Shown piece after piece: positions 28,244-38,390 of a DNA stretch of 64,000 nt. Position 1 is the stretch's first letter. Every line of letters starts with the position of its first letter. The position numbers were made by a program, and so were the translations under genes. The stretch spans positions 44,737 to 108,736 of the forward strand of contig NZ_VFUA01000010.1 of assembly GCF_006440735.1 (NCBI RefSeq), given 5' to 3'. Source of the DNA: Mesorhizobium sp. B2-7-1 (GTDB lineage: Bacteria; Pseudomonadota; Alphaproteobacteria; Rhizobiales; Rhizobiaceae). The notes beneath the pieces were generated by a model. The model saw only the letters and a list, made by a program, of their open reading frames with translations, was not told the DNA's origin and ran no database searches.

Positions 28244-29560
28244 ATGACGAGACTGCTTCTGGCCGCTTCGACGGCTTTGGTCGGACTGATGCTGAGCAAT
28301 GCTGCGTTTTCGGCCGATCTGCCTGGCAAATTTCCGGGCGTGACGATCGACGTGAAGCTGATCGGCGGCCAGCAATATGAGAAGCTCTACGAGCGCATTC
28401 CCGAATGGGAGAAGGCGACCGGCGCCAAGGTCAACATCCTGACCAAGAAGAACGGCTTCGACATCGACAAGGAATTGAAGTCCGACATCGCCTCGGGCAG
28501 CACCAACTGGTGCGTCGGCTGGAACCATTCGTCCTTCGCGCCGCAATATACCGGTCTCTACACCGATCTCAGCAAGCTCCTGCCGAAGGAAGAGATCGAC
28601 GCTTTCGTGCCCTCGACGATCAAGGCCGCGACCATCGATGGCAAGCTTGAGATGCTGCCGCGCGCGCAGTTCGACGTCTCGGCGCTCTACTACCAGAAGA
28701 GCCTCTACGAGAACGCCGACAACAAGACCAAGTTCAAGGCCAAATACGGCTACGACCTTGCGCCGCCGGACACCTGGAAAGAGGTCACCGACCAGGCCGA
28801 GTTCTTCGCCAACCCGCCCAATTTCTACGGCACCCAGTTCGCCGGCAAGGAAGAGGCGATCAACGGCCGCTTCTACGAGATGGTGGTCGCCGAGGGCGGC
28901 GAATATCTCGACAAGGACGGCAAGCCCGTCTTCAACTCCGAGGCTGGCATCCGCGCGCTCGACTGGTTCGTCAACCTCTACAAGGCCAAGGCCGTGCCGG
29001 CCGGCACCACCAACTACCTCTGGGACGATCTTGGCCAGGGCTTTGCCTCCGGCACCGTGGCGATCAACCTCGACTGGCCGGGCTGGGCCGGTTTCTTCAA
29101 CGATCCGAAGTCCTCGAAGGTCGCCGGCAATGTCGGCGTCAAGGTCGCGCCGAAGGGATCCTCCGGCAAGCGCACCGGCTGGTCGGGCTTCCACGGCTTC
29201 TCGGTGACCGAGAACTGCGCCAACAAGGAAGCCGCCGCTTCGCTGGTGTGGTGGCTGACCAATGAGGACAGCCAGAAGCTCGAAGCCGCCGCCGGCCCGC
29301 TGCCGACCCGCACCGCGGTCTGGGACTGGGACCTGAAGCAGGCCGAGAACGATCCGTACAAGAAGGAGGTTCTCGCTGCCTTCCAGGAGGAAGCCAAGCA
29401 CGCCTTCGCCGTGCCGCAGACGCCTGAATGGATCGAGATATCCAACGCCGTCTACCCCGAGCTGCAGGCGGCGATCCTTGGCGACAAGACGACCAAGCAG
29501 GCCCTGGACGAGGCGGCCGCCAAGGCGACGCAGATCCTTCAGGACGCCGGCAAGTTGTAA
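28244..29560 (+). CDS. CUT1 ABC transporter extracellular substrate-binding protein
   Basis: 438 residues with a signal peptide of about 23 residues (NAAFSAD cleavage region), GGGAGGAG before the ATG. It is a MalE-type type 2 receptor: LTKKNGFDIDKELKSDIASG, YYQKSLYENA and DLGQGFASGTVAINLDWPGW. It is the first gene of an eleven-gene run to 38345. From the downstream mutarotase, fuconate dehydratase and SDR, a 6-deoxyhexose such as L-fucose is the likely ligand (inference). Confidence 0.9.
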   Translation: MTRLLLAASTALVGLMLSNAAFSADLPGKFPGVTIDVKLIGGQQYEKLYERIPEWEKATGAKVNILTKKNGFDIDKELKSDIASGSTNWCVGWNHSSFAPQYTGLYTDLSKLLPKEEIDAFVPSTIKAATIDGKLEMLPRAQFDVSALYYQKSLYENADNKTKFKAKYGYDLAPPDTWKEVTDQAEFFANPPNFYGTQFAGKEEAINGRFYEMVVAEGGEYLDKDGKPVFNSEAGIRALDWFVNLYKAKAVPAGTTNYLWDDLGQGFASGTVAINLDWPGWAGFFNDPKSSKVAGNVGVKVAPKGSSGKRTGWSGFHGFSVTENCANKEAAASLVWWLTNEDSQKLEAAAGPLPTRTAVWDWDLKQAENDPYKKEVLAAFQEEAKHAFAVPQTPEWIEISNAVYPELQAAILGDKTTKQALDEAAAKATQILQDAGKL

Positions 29561-29573
29561 GCATTGCTGCCAA

Positions 29574-29608
29574 CATCACCTCCCCCATCGCGAATGGGGG
29601 AGGTGATG
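29574..29608 (+). terminator. Strong stem-loop after binding-protein gene
   Basis: Perfect 15-base arms (29574-29588 and 29594-29608) around the loop CGCGA, 14 bases after the receptor stop. No T-run follows, so it is more likely an attenuator or mRNA-stabilising structure. It falls between the receptor and permease genes. Confidence 0.7.
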
Positions 29609-29696
29609 TATGTCGCCGGTTCGGACTTTCCGTTTCCGGTCGGGGCGTCGCCGGTGGGCGGCCCGAAGTTGAATGAAAAAACCTCACAGGATCCTG

Positions 29697-30593
29697 ATGA
29701 AGGGCTTCAAGCCATCCGCGCCGTTCCTGCTGCTGCTTCCGGCCATCATCGTGCTGGCGGCGGTCGTGGTGCTGCCGTTGATCCTGTCGCTCTATTCCAG
29801 TTTCACCCCGTTCCGGCTGACCCGGCCCGAGACGTTCTTCGTCTTCGTCGGCTTCAGGAACTATCTCTCGATCCTGTCCAATGCCGATTTCTGGTGGGCC
29901 TTCGGCCGTACCGTTTTGTTGCTCACCATCGCGCTCAACCTCGAAATGCTGCTCGGCCTCGGCCTGGCGATGCTGGTCGAGAAGGCGACACGCGGCCAGC
30001 GCATCCTGCGCACGCTGATGATGTTTCCGATGATGTTCTCGCCGATTCTGGTCGGCTTCCAGTTCAAGTTCATGTTCAACGACAATATCGGCTTGGTGAA
30101 CAATGCGCTGCAATCGCTAGGGCTCACGCAGGATGCCATCCCGTGGCTGATCGAAGGCCATCTCGCCTTCATCGCCATCTCGATCGCCGAGATCTGGTCG
30201 TCGACTTCGATCTTCGCCATCCTGATCCTGGCCGGGCTGCTCGCCATGCCCAAGGAGCCGATCGAGGCGGCGCGTGTCGATGGCTGCACGCCCTGGCAGA
30301 CCTTCCGCTACGTGGTCTGGCCCTTCGTCATGCCTTTCGCCTACATCGCCATGACCATCCGCTCGCTCGATGTCGCGCGTGCCTATGACATCGTCAAGAT
30401 CATGACCGATGGCGGCCCCGCCGGCCGCACGGAGCTTTTGTGGACGCTGGTCGGGCGCACCGCCTACAGCGACGCCCGCATGGGTCTCGCCAACGCCATG
30501 GCCTATTTCTCGATCCTGCTGTCGATCGCCTTCACCGTCTATTTCTACAACAAGCTCGCCGCGGCGCGCGCGCAGATCGGCGCGGAGTGGTGA
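29697..30593 (+). CDS. CUT1 sugar ABC transporter permease (MalF type)
   Basis: About 298 residues with six hydrophobic segments. The EAA loop reads EAARVDGCTPWQTFRYVVWP, the contact to the ATPase. The ATG at 29697 has AGGA five bases upstream; ATG 29673 in the same frame lacks a ribosome-binding site but would add eight residues. Partner of the next permease. Confidence 0.9.
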   Translation: MKGFKPSAPFLLLLPAIIVLAAVVVLPLILSLYSSFTPFRLTRPETFFVFVGFRNYLSILSNADFWWAFGRTVLLLTIALNLEMLLGLGLAMLVEKATRGQRILRTLMMFPMMFSPILVGFQFKFMFNDNIGLVNNALQSLGLTQDAIPWLIEGHLAFIAISIAEIWSSTSIFAILILAGLLAMPKEPIEAARVDGCTPWQTFRYVVWPFVMPFAYIAMTIRSLDVARAYDIVKIMTDGGPAGRTELLWTLVGRTAYSDARMGLANAMAYFSILLSIAFTVYFYNKLAAARAQIGAEW

Positions 30594-30595
30594 CA

Positions 30596-31462
30596 ATGGA
30601 CGAGAACGCCTCCGCCCGCCTCACCCGCCGCGCGCTGACCGTCGCGCATCGCGTCGGCCTGTTTCTTGCCATGCTCCTCATCGGCCTGCCGGGCATCTGG
30701 ATCGTGCTGTCGTCGCTGCGGCCAACGGTCGAGATCATGGCCAAGCCGCCGGTCTGGATCCCGCAGGAACTGTCCTTCGACGCCTACATCGCCATGTTCA
30801 GCGGTATCGGCAAAGGCGGCATTCCGGTGCTCGACTATTTCCGCAATTCGCTGATCATCTCGGTCACGTCGACGGTGATCGCGGTAGCGATCGGCATGGC
30901 CGGCGGCTACGCCTTCGCCCGCTACCGCTTCCGCGGCAAGTCGGGCATGTTCCTCGGCCTGATGCTGACGCGCACCGTGCCCGGCATCGCGCTCTCGCTG
31001 CCTTTGTTCTTCCTTTATGTGCGGCTGGGCATCATCGACACCCATATCGGCATGATCCTGGCCTATGTCGCGCTCAACGTGCCCTTCACCATCTGGCTGA
31101 TCGATGGCTTCTTCCGCCAGGTGCCGAAGGACTTGGCCGAAGCCGCGCAGATCGACGGCTGCACCCGCTGGCAGGCCTTCTGGCAGGTCGAATTCCCGCT
31201 GGCGCGACCCGGCATCGCATCGGCCGCGATCTTCGCCTTCCTCACCTGCTGGAACGAGTTCGCGCTGGCCTCGCAGCTTACCCGCTCCGTCAATTCCAAG
31301 ACGCTGCCCGTCGGGCTGCTCGACTACACGGCCGAGTTCACCATCGACTGGCGCGGCATGTGCGCGCTGGCCGTGGTGATGATCATCCCGGCGCTGACCC
31401 TCACCTACATCGTCCAGAAACACCTCGTCGGCGGTCTCACCTCCGGCGCGGTGAAAGGTTGA
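30596..31462 (+). CDS. CUT1 sugar ABC transporter permease (MalG type)
   Basis: 288 residues, six hydrophobic segments, EAA loop EAAQIDGCTRWQAFWQVEFP. The C-terminal GGLTSGAVKG is typical of MalG-like subunits. It begins three bases after the previous stop. Confidence 0.9.
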   Translation: MDENASARLTRRALTVAHRVGLFLAMLLIGLPGIWIVLSSLRPTVEIMAKPPVWIPQELSFDAYIAMFSGIGKGGIPVLDYFRNSLIISVTSTVIAVAIGMAGGYAFARYRFRGKSGMFLGLMLTRTVPGIALSLPLFFLYVRLGIIDTHIGMILAYVALNVPFTIWLIDGFFRQVPKDLAEAAQIDGCTRWQAFWQVEFPLARPGIASAAIFAFLTCWNEFALASQLTRSVNSKTLPVGLLDYTAEFTIDWRGMCALAVVMIIPALTLTYIVQKHLVGGLTSGAVKG

Positions 31463-31466
31463 CTTC

Positions 31467-32564
<1,098 letters not shown>

Positions 32565-32565
32565 C

Positions 32566-33678
32566 ATGGCAAAAATCGAGAAAATCGAACTGCGCATGGT
32601 CGACCTCGTGCCGAAGGTCAAGCGCACGGACGCGATCCAGAGCTTCGTCAGCCAGGAAACCCCGATCGTCACCATCACCGATTCCGACGGCGCGTCGGGC
32701 ACCGGCTACAGCTATACGATCGGCACCGGCGGCTCGTCGGTGATGCGGCTTCTGGCCGACCATCTCGCGCCGCGCCTGATCGGCCGCGACGCCGACCAGA
32801 TCGAGGCGATCTGGCACGATCTCGAATTCGCCACCCACGCCACCACCATCGGCGCCATCACCGCGATCGCGCTGGCCGCGATCGACACGGCGCTGTGGGA
32901 TCTGCGGGCGAGAAAACAGAACCTGCCGCTCTGGAAGCTCGCCGGCGGCGCCAAGGACCGCTGCCCGCTCTACACCACCGAAGGCGGCTGGCTGCATATC
33001 GAGACGCAGGCGCTGGTCGATGACGCGCTTGCCGCGAAGGCCAAAGGTTTCACCGGTTCCAAGGTCAAGATCGGCAAGCCGCACGGCTCCGAGGACGTCG
33101 CGCGGCTGTCGGCGGTGCGCAAGGCGGTCGGCGACGGCTACGAGATCATGACCGACTGCAACCAGGGCTTTTCCGTCGACGAGGCGATCCGCCGCGCCGA
33201 GCGGCTGCGCGAGCTCGACCTCGCCTGGATCGAGGAGCCATTGCCGGCCGACGACATCGACGGCCATGTGCGGCTGTCGAATTCGACCGCGACGCCGATC
33301 GCCGTTGGCGAGTCGCTCTATTCGATCAGGCATTTCCGCGAGTACATGCAAAAGGGCGGCGCCAACATCATCCAGGTCGATGTCGGCCGCATCGGCGGCA
33401 TCACGCCCTGGTTGAAAGTGGCGCATGCGGCGGAAGCCTTCGACATGCCGGTCTGCCCGCATTTCCTTATGGAACTGCATGTCAGCCTCACCTGCGCCAT
33501 CCAGAACGGCAAATATGTCGAGTATATTCCGCAGCTCGACGAGCTTACTGGTAAGAAGATGCGCATCGAGGATGGCCATGCGCTGGCGCCCAGCGAACCC
33601 GGCATCGGCATCGACTGGGACTGGGATGCGGTCAAGGCAAGAAGCATCGCCGAATTCACGACGGCGATCGCGAAATAG
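32566..33678 (+). CDS. Mandelate racemase/muconate lactonizing enzyme family protein (sugar-acid dehydratase)
   Basis: 370 residues of the enolase superfamily. Catalytic KVKIGK (KxK), metal ligands Asp in TDCNQGF, Glu in EEPLPADD and Glu in VGESLYS, and His in CPHFLMELH. These mark the mandelate racemase subgroup, which includes dehydratases of aldonates and aldarates. The start lies two bases after the ATPase stop. It is distinct from the fuconate dehydratase later in the operon, so the pathway may accept two acids or this enzyme may epimerise one. Confidence 0.85.
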   Translation: MAKIEKIELRMVDLVPKVKRTDAIQSFVSQETPIVTITDSDGASGTGYSYTIGTGGSSVMRLLADHLAPRLIGRDADQIEAIWHDLEFATHATTIGAITAIALAAIDTALWDLRARKQNLPLWKLAGGAKDRCPLYTTEGGWLHIETQALVDDALAAKAKGFTGSKVKIGKPHGSEDVARLSAVRKAVGDGYEIMTDCNQGFSVDEAIRRAERLRELDLAWIEEPLPADDIDGHVRLSNSTATPIAVGESLYSIRHFREYMQKGGANIIQVDVGRIGGITPWLKVAHAAEAFDMPVCPHFLMELHVSLTCAIQNGKYVEYIPQLDELTGKKMRIEDGHALAPSEPGIGIDWDWDAVKARSIAEFTTAIAK

Positions 33679-33688
33679 GGAGGCGGAT

Positions 33689-34018
33689 ATGCAGCGCATG
33701 GGAATGGTGCTCGGGCTGAAGCCCGAGAAGGTCGAGGAATATGTCCGGCTTCATGCGGATGTATGGCCGGACGTGCTGACCATGATCTCGGCCTGCAACA
33801 TCAAGAACTATTCGATCTACCTGAAGCGGCCGGAGAACCTGCTCTTTTCCTATTTCGAATATCACGGCACCGACTACGCAGCCGACATGGCCAAGATGGC
33901 GGCCGACCCGAAGACCCAGGAATGGTGGGCGGTCTGCATGCCCTGCCAGGAGCCGCTGCCGACCCGCAAGGAAGGCGAATGGTGGGCGACGATGGACGAG
34001 GTCTTCCATCATGACTGA
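33689..34018 (+). CDS. L-rhamnose/L-fucose mutarotase family protein (RhaM/DUF718)
   Basis: 109 residues, full length for this dimeric ferredoxin-like fold. Conserved His in RLHADVWPDV, Tyr in NYSIYL and the EWWAVC Trp pair match RhaM. It speeds up interconversion of alpha and beta anomers, which helps sugar 1-dehydrogenases. GGGAGG precedes the ATG, and it overlaps the next gene by eight bases. DUF718 mutarotases occur in L-fucose and L-rhamnose operons. Confidence 0.9.
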   Translation: MQRMGMVLGLKPEKVEEYVRLHADVWPDVLTMISACNIKNYSIYLKRPENLLFSYFEYHGTDYAADMAKMAADPKTQEWWAVCMPCQEPLPTRKEGEWWATMDEVFHHD

Positions 34019-35084
34019 TGCCTTCGATGCGGCATCGCTGGCGCAGTCCTGGCCAAAACCTTCGAAGCCGCGCCCGATCGTCACCTTCGGCGCCGGCTCG
34101 ATCGTCGGCGATGCGCATTTTCCCGCCTACCGCAAGGGCGGTTTTCCAGTTGCCGGTCTTTACGATCCGGACCAGGTCAAGGCGCAAAAACTCGCCGAGA
34201 CATGGGGCGTGACGGCGTTCCGTTCGGTCGAGGAAGCGGCAGCGGTGAAGGACGCGATCTTCGACCTTGCGACGCCGCCCGGTCGTCACGCCGAGGTGCT
34301 GAAGGCTCTGCCCGATGGCGCGGTGGCGCTGATCCAGAAGCCAATGGGCAATTATCTCGGCGAGGCGACGGAAATCCTCGAAATCTGCCGCGCCAAGCGA
34401 CTGAAGGCCGCAGTCAATTTGCAGCTCCGCTTCGCGCCGATGATGCTGGCGCTGAAGGATGCTATTGCCAAGGGCTGGCTGGGCGAGGTCGTCGATTTCG
34501 ACGCGCTGCTGGCGCTCGACACGCCCTGGCAGCTGTGGGAGTTCCTGCTCAAGGCGCCGCGCGTCGAGATCGCCATGCATTCGATCCACTATCTCGACCT
34601 GATCCGCCAGCTTCTCGGCAATCCGCTGGGCGTGCACGCCAAGACGCTCGGCCATCCCAATCACAAGGTCGCGCAGACCCGCACCAGCGCCATCCTCGAC
34701 TATGGCGACACGGTGCGTTGCGGGCTTTCGATCAACCACGACCACAAATTCGGGCGCCGCTACCAGGCCTGCGAGTTCCGCATCTGCGGCACCGAGGGCG
34801 CTGCCTATGTCAAGCTCGGGCTCAACCTCGACTATCCGCGCGGCGAGCCGGACATCCTGGAAATCCATCCCAAGGGCGGGTCGGACTGGATCAGCGTTCC
34901 GCTCGCTGGCGAATGGTTCCCCGATGCCTTCGTCGGGCGCATGGCCAATGTCCAGCGTTTCGCGGCCGGCGAAGACGCGGAACTCGTCAGTTCCGTCGAG
35001 GACGCCTGGCACACCATGGCGCTGGTCGAGGCCGCCTATAAATCGAGCGCCGCGCCGGCAACGCCGCTGGCCGCAAAGCCGTAG
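34011..35084 (+). CDS. Gfo/Idh/MocA family oxidoreductase
   Basis: 357 residues. The N-terminal Rossmann fold is slightly modified ([15 protein letters not shown]), followed by the catalytic Lys in IQKPMGNYL (usually EKP) and the C-terminal beta-sheet domain with [12 protein letters not shown]. Family members oxidise sugars or inositols with NAD(P). It may provide the L-fucose 1-dehydrogenase step, which otherwise has no clear enzyme here. Confidence 0.87.
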   Translation: MTDAFDAASLAQSWPKPSKPRPIVTFGAGSIVGDAHFPAYRKGGFPVAGLYDPDQVKAQKLAETWGVTAFRSVEEAAAVKDAIFDLATPPGRHAEVLKALPDGAVALIQKPMGNYLGEATEILEICRAKRLKAAVNLQLRFAPMMLALKDAIAKGWLGEVVDFDALLALDTPWQLWEFLLKAPRVEIAMHSIHYLDLIRQLLGNPLGVHAKTLGHPNHKVAQTRTSAILDYGDTVRCGLSINHDHKFGRRYQACEFRICGTEGAAYVKLGLNLDYPRGEPDILEIHPKGGSDWISVPLAGEWFPDAFVGRMANVQRFAAGEDAELVSSVEDAWHTMALVEAAYKSSAAPATPLAAKP

Positions 35085-35091
35085 GCAGGAT

Positions 35092-35538
35092 ATGGAACAG
35101 ACCACCTATTTCGAGGACTACGAGATCGGTTCGTCGCGCCTCACCAGCGGCCGCACCATCACCGAGACGGACTTCGTCGTCCATGCAGGCCACACCGGCG
35201 ATTTCTTCCCGCATCATATGGACGCCGAGTTCATGAAGACCACGCCCTTCGGCCAGCGCATCGCGCATGGCACGCTGGTCTTCTCGGTCGGCGTCGGCTT
35301 GACGGCGAGCGTCATCAATCCCGCCGCCTTCTCCTATGGCTACGACCGGCTGCGCTTCATCAAGCCGGTCTTCATCGGCGACACGATCCGCACGCGCACC
35401 ACGATCGCGGCCAGGGAAGACGACCCGAAACGGCCAAATGCCGGCCGCGTCATCGAGCGCGTCGAAGTTTTGAACCAGCGCGACGAGGTCGTGCTGGCCG
35501 CGGATCACATTTACATCGTCGAGCGACGGCCCGGCTGA
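35092..35538 (+). CDS. MaoC family (R)-hydratase-like protein
   Basis: 148 residues, single hotdog domain. The active-site motif is kept as D-F-F-P-H-H (Asp and second His), followed by [17 protein letters not shown]. The central [20 protein letters not shown] closely matches the MaoC protein at 18875, so the two are paralogues. It may hydrate or dehydrate an enoyl-type intermediate of the sugar pathway. GCAGGA lies just before the ATG. Confidence 0.88.
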   Translation: MEQTTYFEDYEIGSSRLTSGRTITETDFVVHAGHTGDFFPHHMDAEFMKTTPFGQRIAHGTLVFSVGVGLTASVINPAAFSYGYDRLRFIKPVFIGDTIRTRTTIAAREDDPKRPNAGRVIERVEVLNQRDEVVLAADHIYIVERRPG

Positions 35539-35555
35539 AAGACGGAGACAGAAGA

Positions 35556-36287
35556 ATGGCTGACATCACAGGCAAGGTCGTGGTCGTCACGGCGGCCGCG
35601 CAAGGCATAGGGCGGGCAAGCGCGCTGGCTTTCGCCAAGGCTGGCGCCGTCGTCCACGCCACCGATATCAACGAGGCGGCGTTGGCCGATCTCGCGAAGA
35701 CACCCGACATCAAGACGCGAAAACTCGATGTGCTGAACGATGAGGCGGTGAAGGCCGCTTTCGTCGAGATCGGCCGCGTCGACGCGCTGTTCAACTGCGC
35801 AGGCTTCGTCCATGCCGGCTCGATCCTGGAGATGAAGGACGAGGATCTCGACTTCGCCATCAATCTCAATGTGCGCGCCATGATCCGCACCATCCGCGCC
35901 GTGCTGCCCGGCATGCTGGAGCGCGGCGACGGCTCGATCATCAACATGGCGTCGGTGGCGGGCGCCCCGAAGGGCGTGCCGAACCGTTTTGCTTATGGCG
36001 TGACCAAGGCGGCGGTTATCGGCCTGACCAAGTCGATTGCCGCCGACTATGTCGCCAAAGGCATACGCTGCAACGCCATTTGCCCGGGCACCGTCGAGAG
36101 CCCCTCGCTTCAGGGCCGCATGCAGGCGCAAGGCGACTATGAGGCCGCCCGCGCGGCCTTCATCGCCCGCCAGCCGATGGGCAGGATCGGCACGCCGGAA
36201 GAGATCGCCGATCTCGCCGTCTATCTGGCCGGCGCCACCTACACGACCGGGCAGGCCTATAATATCGACGGCGGCTGGTCGATCTGA
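35556..36287 (+). CDS. SDR family oxidoreductase, 2-keto-3-deoxy-L-fuconate dehydrogenase-like
   Basis: 243 residues. The cofactor loop is TAAAQGIG, with Ala in place of the first Gly, as in the DHRS6-like subgroup. FNCAGFVHAGS, catalytic YGVTK and the C-terminal NIDGGWSI also follow that subgroup, which includes the 2-keto-3-deoxy-L-fuconate dehydrogenase of Xanthomonas. It lies immediately before the fuconate dehydratase, whose product it would oxidise. Confidence 0.88.
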   Translation: MADITGKVVVVTAAAQGIGRASALAFAKAGAVVHATDINEAALADLAKTPDIKTRKLDVLNDEAVKAAFVEIGRVDALFNCAGFVHAGSILEMKDEDLDFAINLNVRAMIRTIRAVLPGMLERGDGSIINMASVAGAPKGVPNRFAYGVTKAAVIGLTKSIAADYVAKGIRCNAICPGTVESPSLQGRMQAQGDYEAARAAFIARQPMGRIGTPEEIADLAVYLAGATYTTGQAYNIDGGWSI

Positions 36288-36341
36288 GGCGGTTTCGGCC
36301 GTCAGCATGAGATAAAGGGCAGGTCAGCTAAGAGGCAGGCA

Positions 36342-37619
36342 ATGACGAAAATCACGGACCTCAGAACCTTCGACCTGCGTTTCCCGACGTCGCAAAGCCT
36401 CGACGGCTCGGACGCGATGAATCCGGACCCGGATTATTCGGCCGCCTATGTCATCCTCGACACCGACATTCCCTCGCTGAAAGGCCACGGTCTCACCTTC
36501 ACCATCGGCCGCGGCAACGAGATCTGCTGCGCGGCGATCGAAGCGCTGCGCCACCTCGTCGTCGGGCTCGATCTCGATTGGGTGAAGGAGGACCCCGGCC
36601 GCTTCTGGCATCACGTCACCGGCGACAGCCAGCTGCGCTGGATCGGCCCGGACAAGGGCGCCATGCATCTTGCGGTCGGCGCGGTGGTCAACGCGGTCTG
36701 GGACCTGTGGGCCAAGGACGCCGGCAAACCGGTCTGGCGCCTGGTCGCCGAAATGAGCCCGGAAGAAATCGTGCGCATCGTCGACTTCCGCTACCTCACC
36801 GACGCCATCACGCCGGCCGAGGCGCTGGCGATCCTGAAGAAGGCCGAGGCCGGCAAAGCCGAGCGCATCGCCACGCTCGAGCGCGAAGGCTATGCCTGCT
36901 ACACCACCTCGGCCGGCTGGCTTGGCTATCCCGACGACAAATTGCGGCGCCTTTGCCAGGAAGCGGTCGACGACGGCTTCAACCACATCAAGCTGAAGGT
37001 TGGCCGCGACCGCGAAGACGATATCCGCCGCCTTAGGATTGCGCGCGAGGTCATCGGCCCGGACCGCTATTTGATGATCGACGCCAACCAGGTCTGGGAA
37101 GTCGACCAGGCGATCGACTGGCTGAAGGACCTTGCCTTCGCCAAGCCCTTCTTCATCGAGGAGCCGACCAGCCCCGACGACGTCGCCGGCCACGCCAAGA
37201 TCCGCAAGGCGGTCGCGCCGATCAAGGTCGCCACCGGCGAGATGTGCCAGAACCGCATCATGTTCAAGCAGTTCATCGCCGGCGGCGCGATCGACGTCGT
37301 GCAGATCGATTCCTGTCGCATGGGCGGGCTGAACGAAGTGCTCGCGGTGCTTCTGATCGCGGCCAAGTTCGGCCTGCCGGTCTGGCCGCATGCCGGCGGC
37401 GTGGGCCTGTGCGAATATGTCCAGCATCTGTCGATGATCGACTATGTCGCCGTATCCGGCAGCAAGGACGGCCGCGTCATCGAATATGTCGACCACCTGC
37501 ACGAGCATTTCATCGAACCCTGCGTAATAAGCGACGCTGCCTATATGCCGCCGGCAGCACCCGGCTTTTCGATCGAGATGAAGCCGCAATCGATCGAGGA
37601 CTACCTGCACCGCGCCTGA
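36342..37619 (+). CDS. L-fuconate dehydratase (enolase superfamily)
   Basis: 425 residues, the longer size typical of L-fuconate dehydratases. Catalytic lysines in KLKVGRD, metal ligands in DANQVWEV, EEPTSPDD and GEMCQNR, and the catalytic His in WPHAGGVGLCEYVQHLS. The last stretch is highly characteristic of this group (ENOSF1 homologues). It converts L-fuconate to 2-keto-3-deoxy-L-fuconate. Specificity is inferred from motif and neighbours. Confidence 0.9.
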   Translation: MTKITDLRTFDLRFPTSQSLDGSDAMNPDPDYSAAYVILDTDIPSLKGHGLTFTIGRGNEICCAAIEALRHLVVGLDLDWVKEDPGRFWHHVTGDSQLRWIGPDKGAMHLAVGAVVNAVWDLWAKDAGKPVWRLVAEMSPEEIVRIVDFRYLTDAITPAEALAILKKAEAGKAERIATLEREGYACYTTSAGWLGYPDDKLRRLCQEAVDDGFNHIKLKVGRDREDDIRRLRIAREVIGPDRYLMIDANQVWEVDQAIDWLKDLAFAKPFFIEEPTSPDDVAGHAKIRKAVAPIKVATGEMCQNRIMFKQFIAGGAIDVVQIDSCRMGGLNEVLAVLLIAAKFGLPVWPHAGGVGLCEYVQHLSMIDYVAVSGSKDGRVIEYVDHLHEHFIEPCVISDAAYMPPAAPGFSIEMKPQSIEDYLHRA

Positions 37620-37685
37620 CATCGGTGCCCGCGACCGCAATGGCGCCGCTGGGCCGACCGGCCGCGAATCGGCTATGCCTGTCGG

Positions 37686-38345
37686 ATGCAGGAAACGTCC
37701 CTCTACGAGCCGGTGAAGCGATTCCTCGAGAACATGGATTTCGCCGTCAAGGGCGAGATCGGCGGCTGCGATGTGGTCGGTGTGCGCGCCGGCGAACCGC
37801 CGGTGGTCGTCATCTGCGAGCTGAAGCTGCAATTCAACCTCGAGCTCGTCCTGCAGGCCGTCGACCGCGCGGCGGCCTGTGACGAGGTCTGGCTGGCCGC
37901 CTATATGTCGGCGCGCGGCAAGGGTCGGGAGCACGACCGCCGCTTCCGCGCGCTCTGCCGCCGTCTCGGCTTCGGCCTGTTGGGCGTCGGCAAGAAAGGC
38001 GAGGTGGAGCTGCTGCTCAGTCCCGCCGCCCTGCCGCCGCGCCGCGATCCCAGGCGGCGCTCGCGCCTGGTCGAGGAGCATCACCGCCGCAAGGGCGATC
38101 CGTCCGTCGGCGGCAGCACGCGCAAGAAGCCGATCATGACCGCCTACCGCCAGGAGGCGCTTGCCTGCGCCGCGGCCATGGCCGACGGCCCGAAACGGCC
38201 GCGCGACCTCAAGATCCTGTCGCCGCGCGCGGCGAGCATCCTGCAACATAATTACTACGGCTGGTTCGCTCGGGCCGAGCGCGGCATCTACGCGCTGACC
38301 GAAGCCGGCCTCGCAGCGATCGCACCCGCGGCGGTGGCCCTATAA
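37686..38345 (+). CDS. DUF2161 domain-containing protein (PD-(D/E)XK nuclease-like fold)
   Basis: 219 residues. The N-terminal part has E...GGCDVVGV...VVVICELKLQF, matching the PD-(D/E)XK order of Asp and ELK. Basic residues (RRDPRRRSR) are in the middle, and a C-terminal region resembles a winged helix (ALTEAGLAAI). NCBI-style annotations call this family a DUF2161 phosphodiesterase. It follows the fuconate dehydratase by 66 bases with a weak ribosome-binding site and may be separately expressed. Its link to sugar metabolism is unclear. Confidence 0.75.
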   Translation: MQETSLYEPVKRFLENMDFAVKGEIGGCDVVGVRAGEPPVVVICELKLQFNLELVLQAVDRAAACDEVWLAAYMSARGKGREHDRRFRALCRRLGFGLLGVGKKGEVELLLSPAALPPRRDPRRRSRLVEEHHRRKGDPSVGGSTRKKPIMTAYRQEALACAAAMADGPKRPRDLKILSPRAASILQHNYYGWFARAERGIYALTEAGLAAIAPAAVAL

Positions 38346-38355
38346 ACTATCGCGT

Positions 38356-38370
38356 GGCGAAAAATTCGCC
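38356..38370. terminator. Short stem-loop between convergent genes
   Basis: GGCGAA-AAA-TTCGCC, six-base arms, between the stops of the DUF2161 gene and dgoD. It could act in both directions, but the stem is short and the support is weak. Confidence 0.35.
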
Positions 38371-38390
38371 GGCTTACCACTTGGCGCCTG

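Noticed and set aside
26380..28329. A 649-residue minus-strand frame joining the amidohydrolase with upstream sequence
   Set aside because: Only the last 280 residues are a real protein, with its own ATG and GGGAGGAG at 27222. The rest is out of frame with the IclR gene that occupies 27288-28076.
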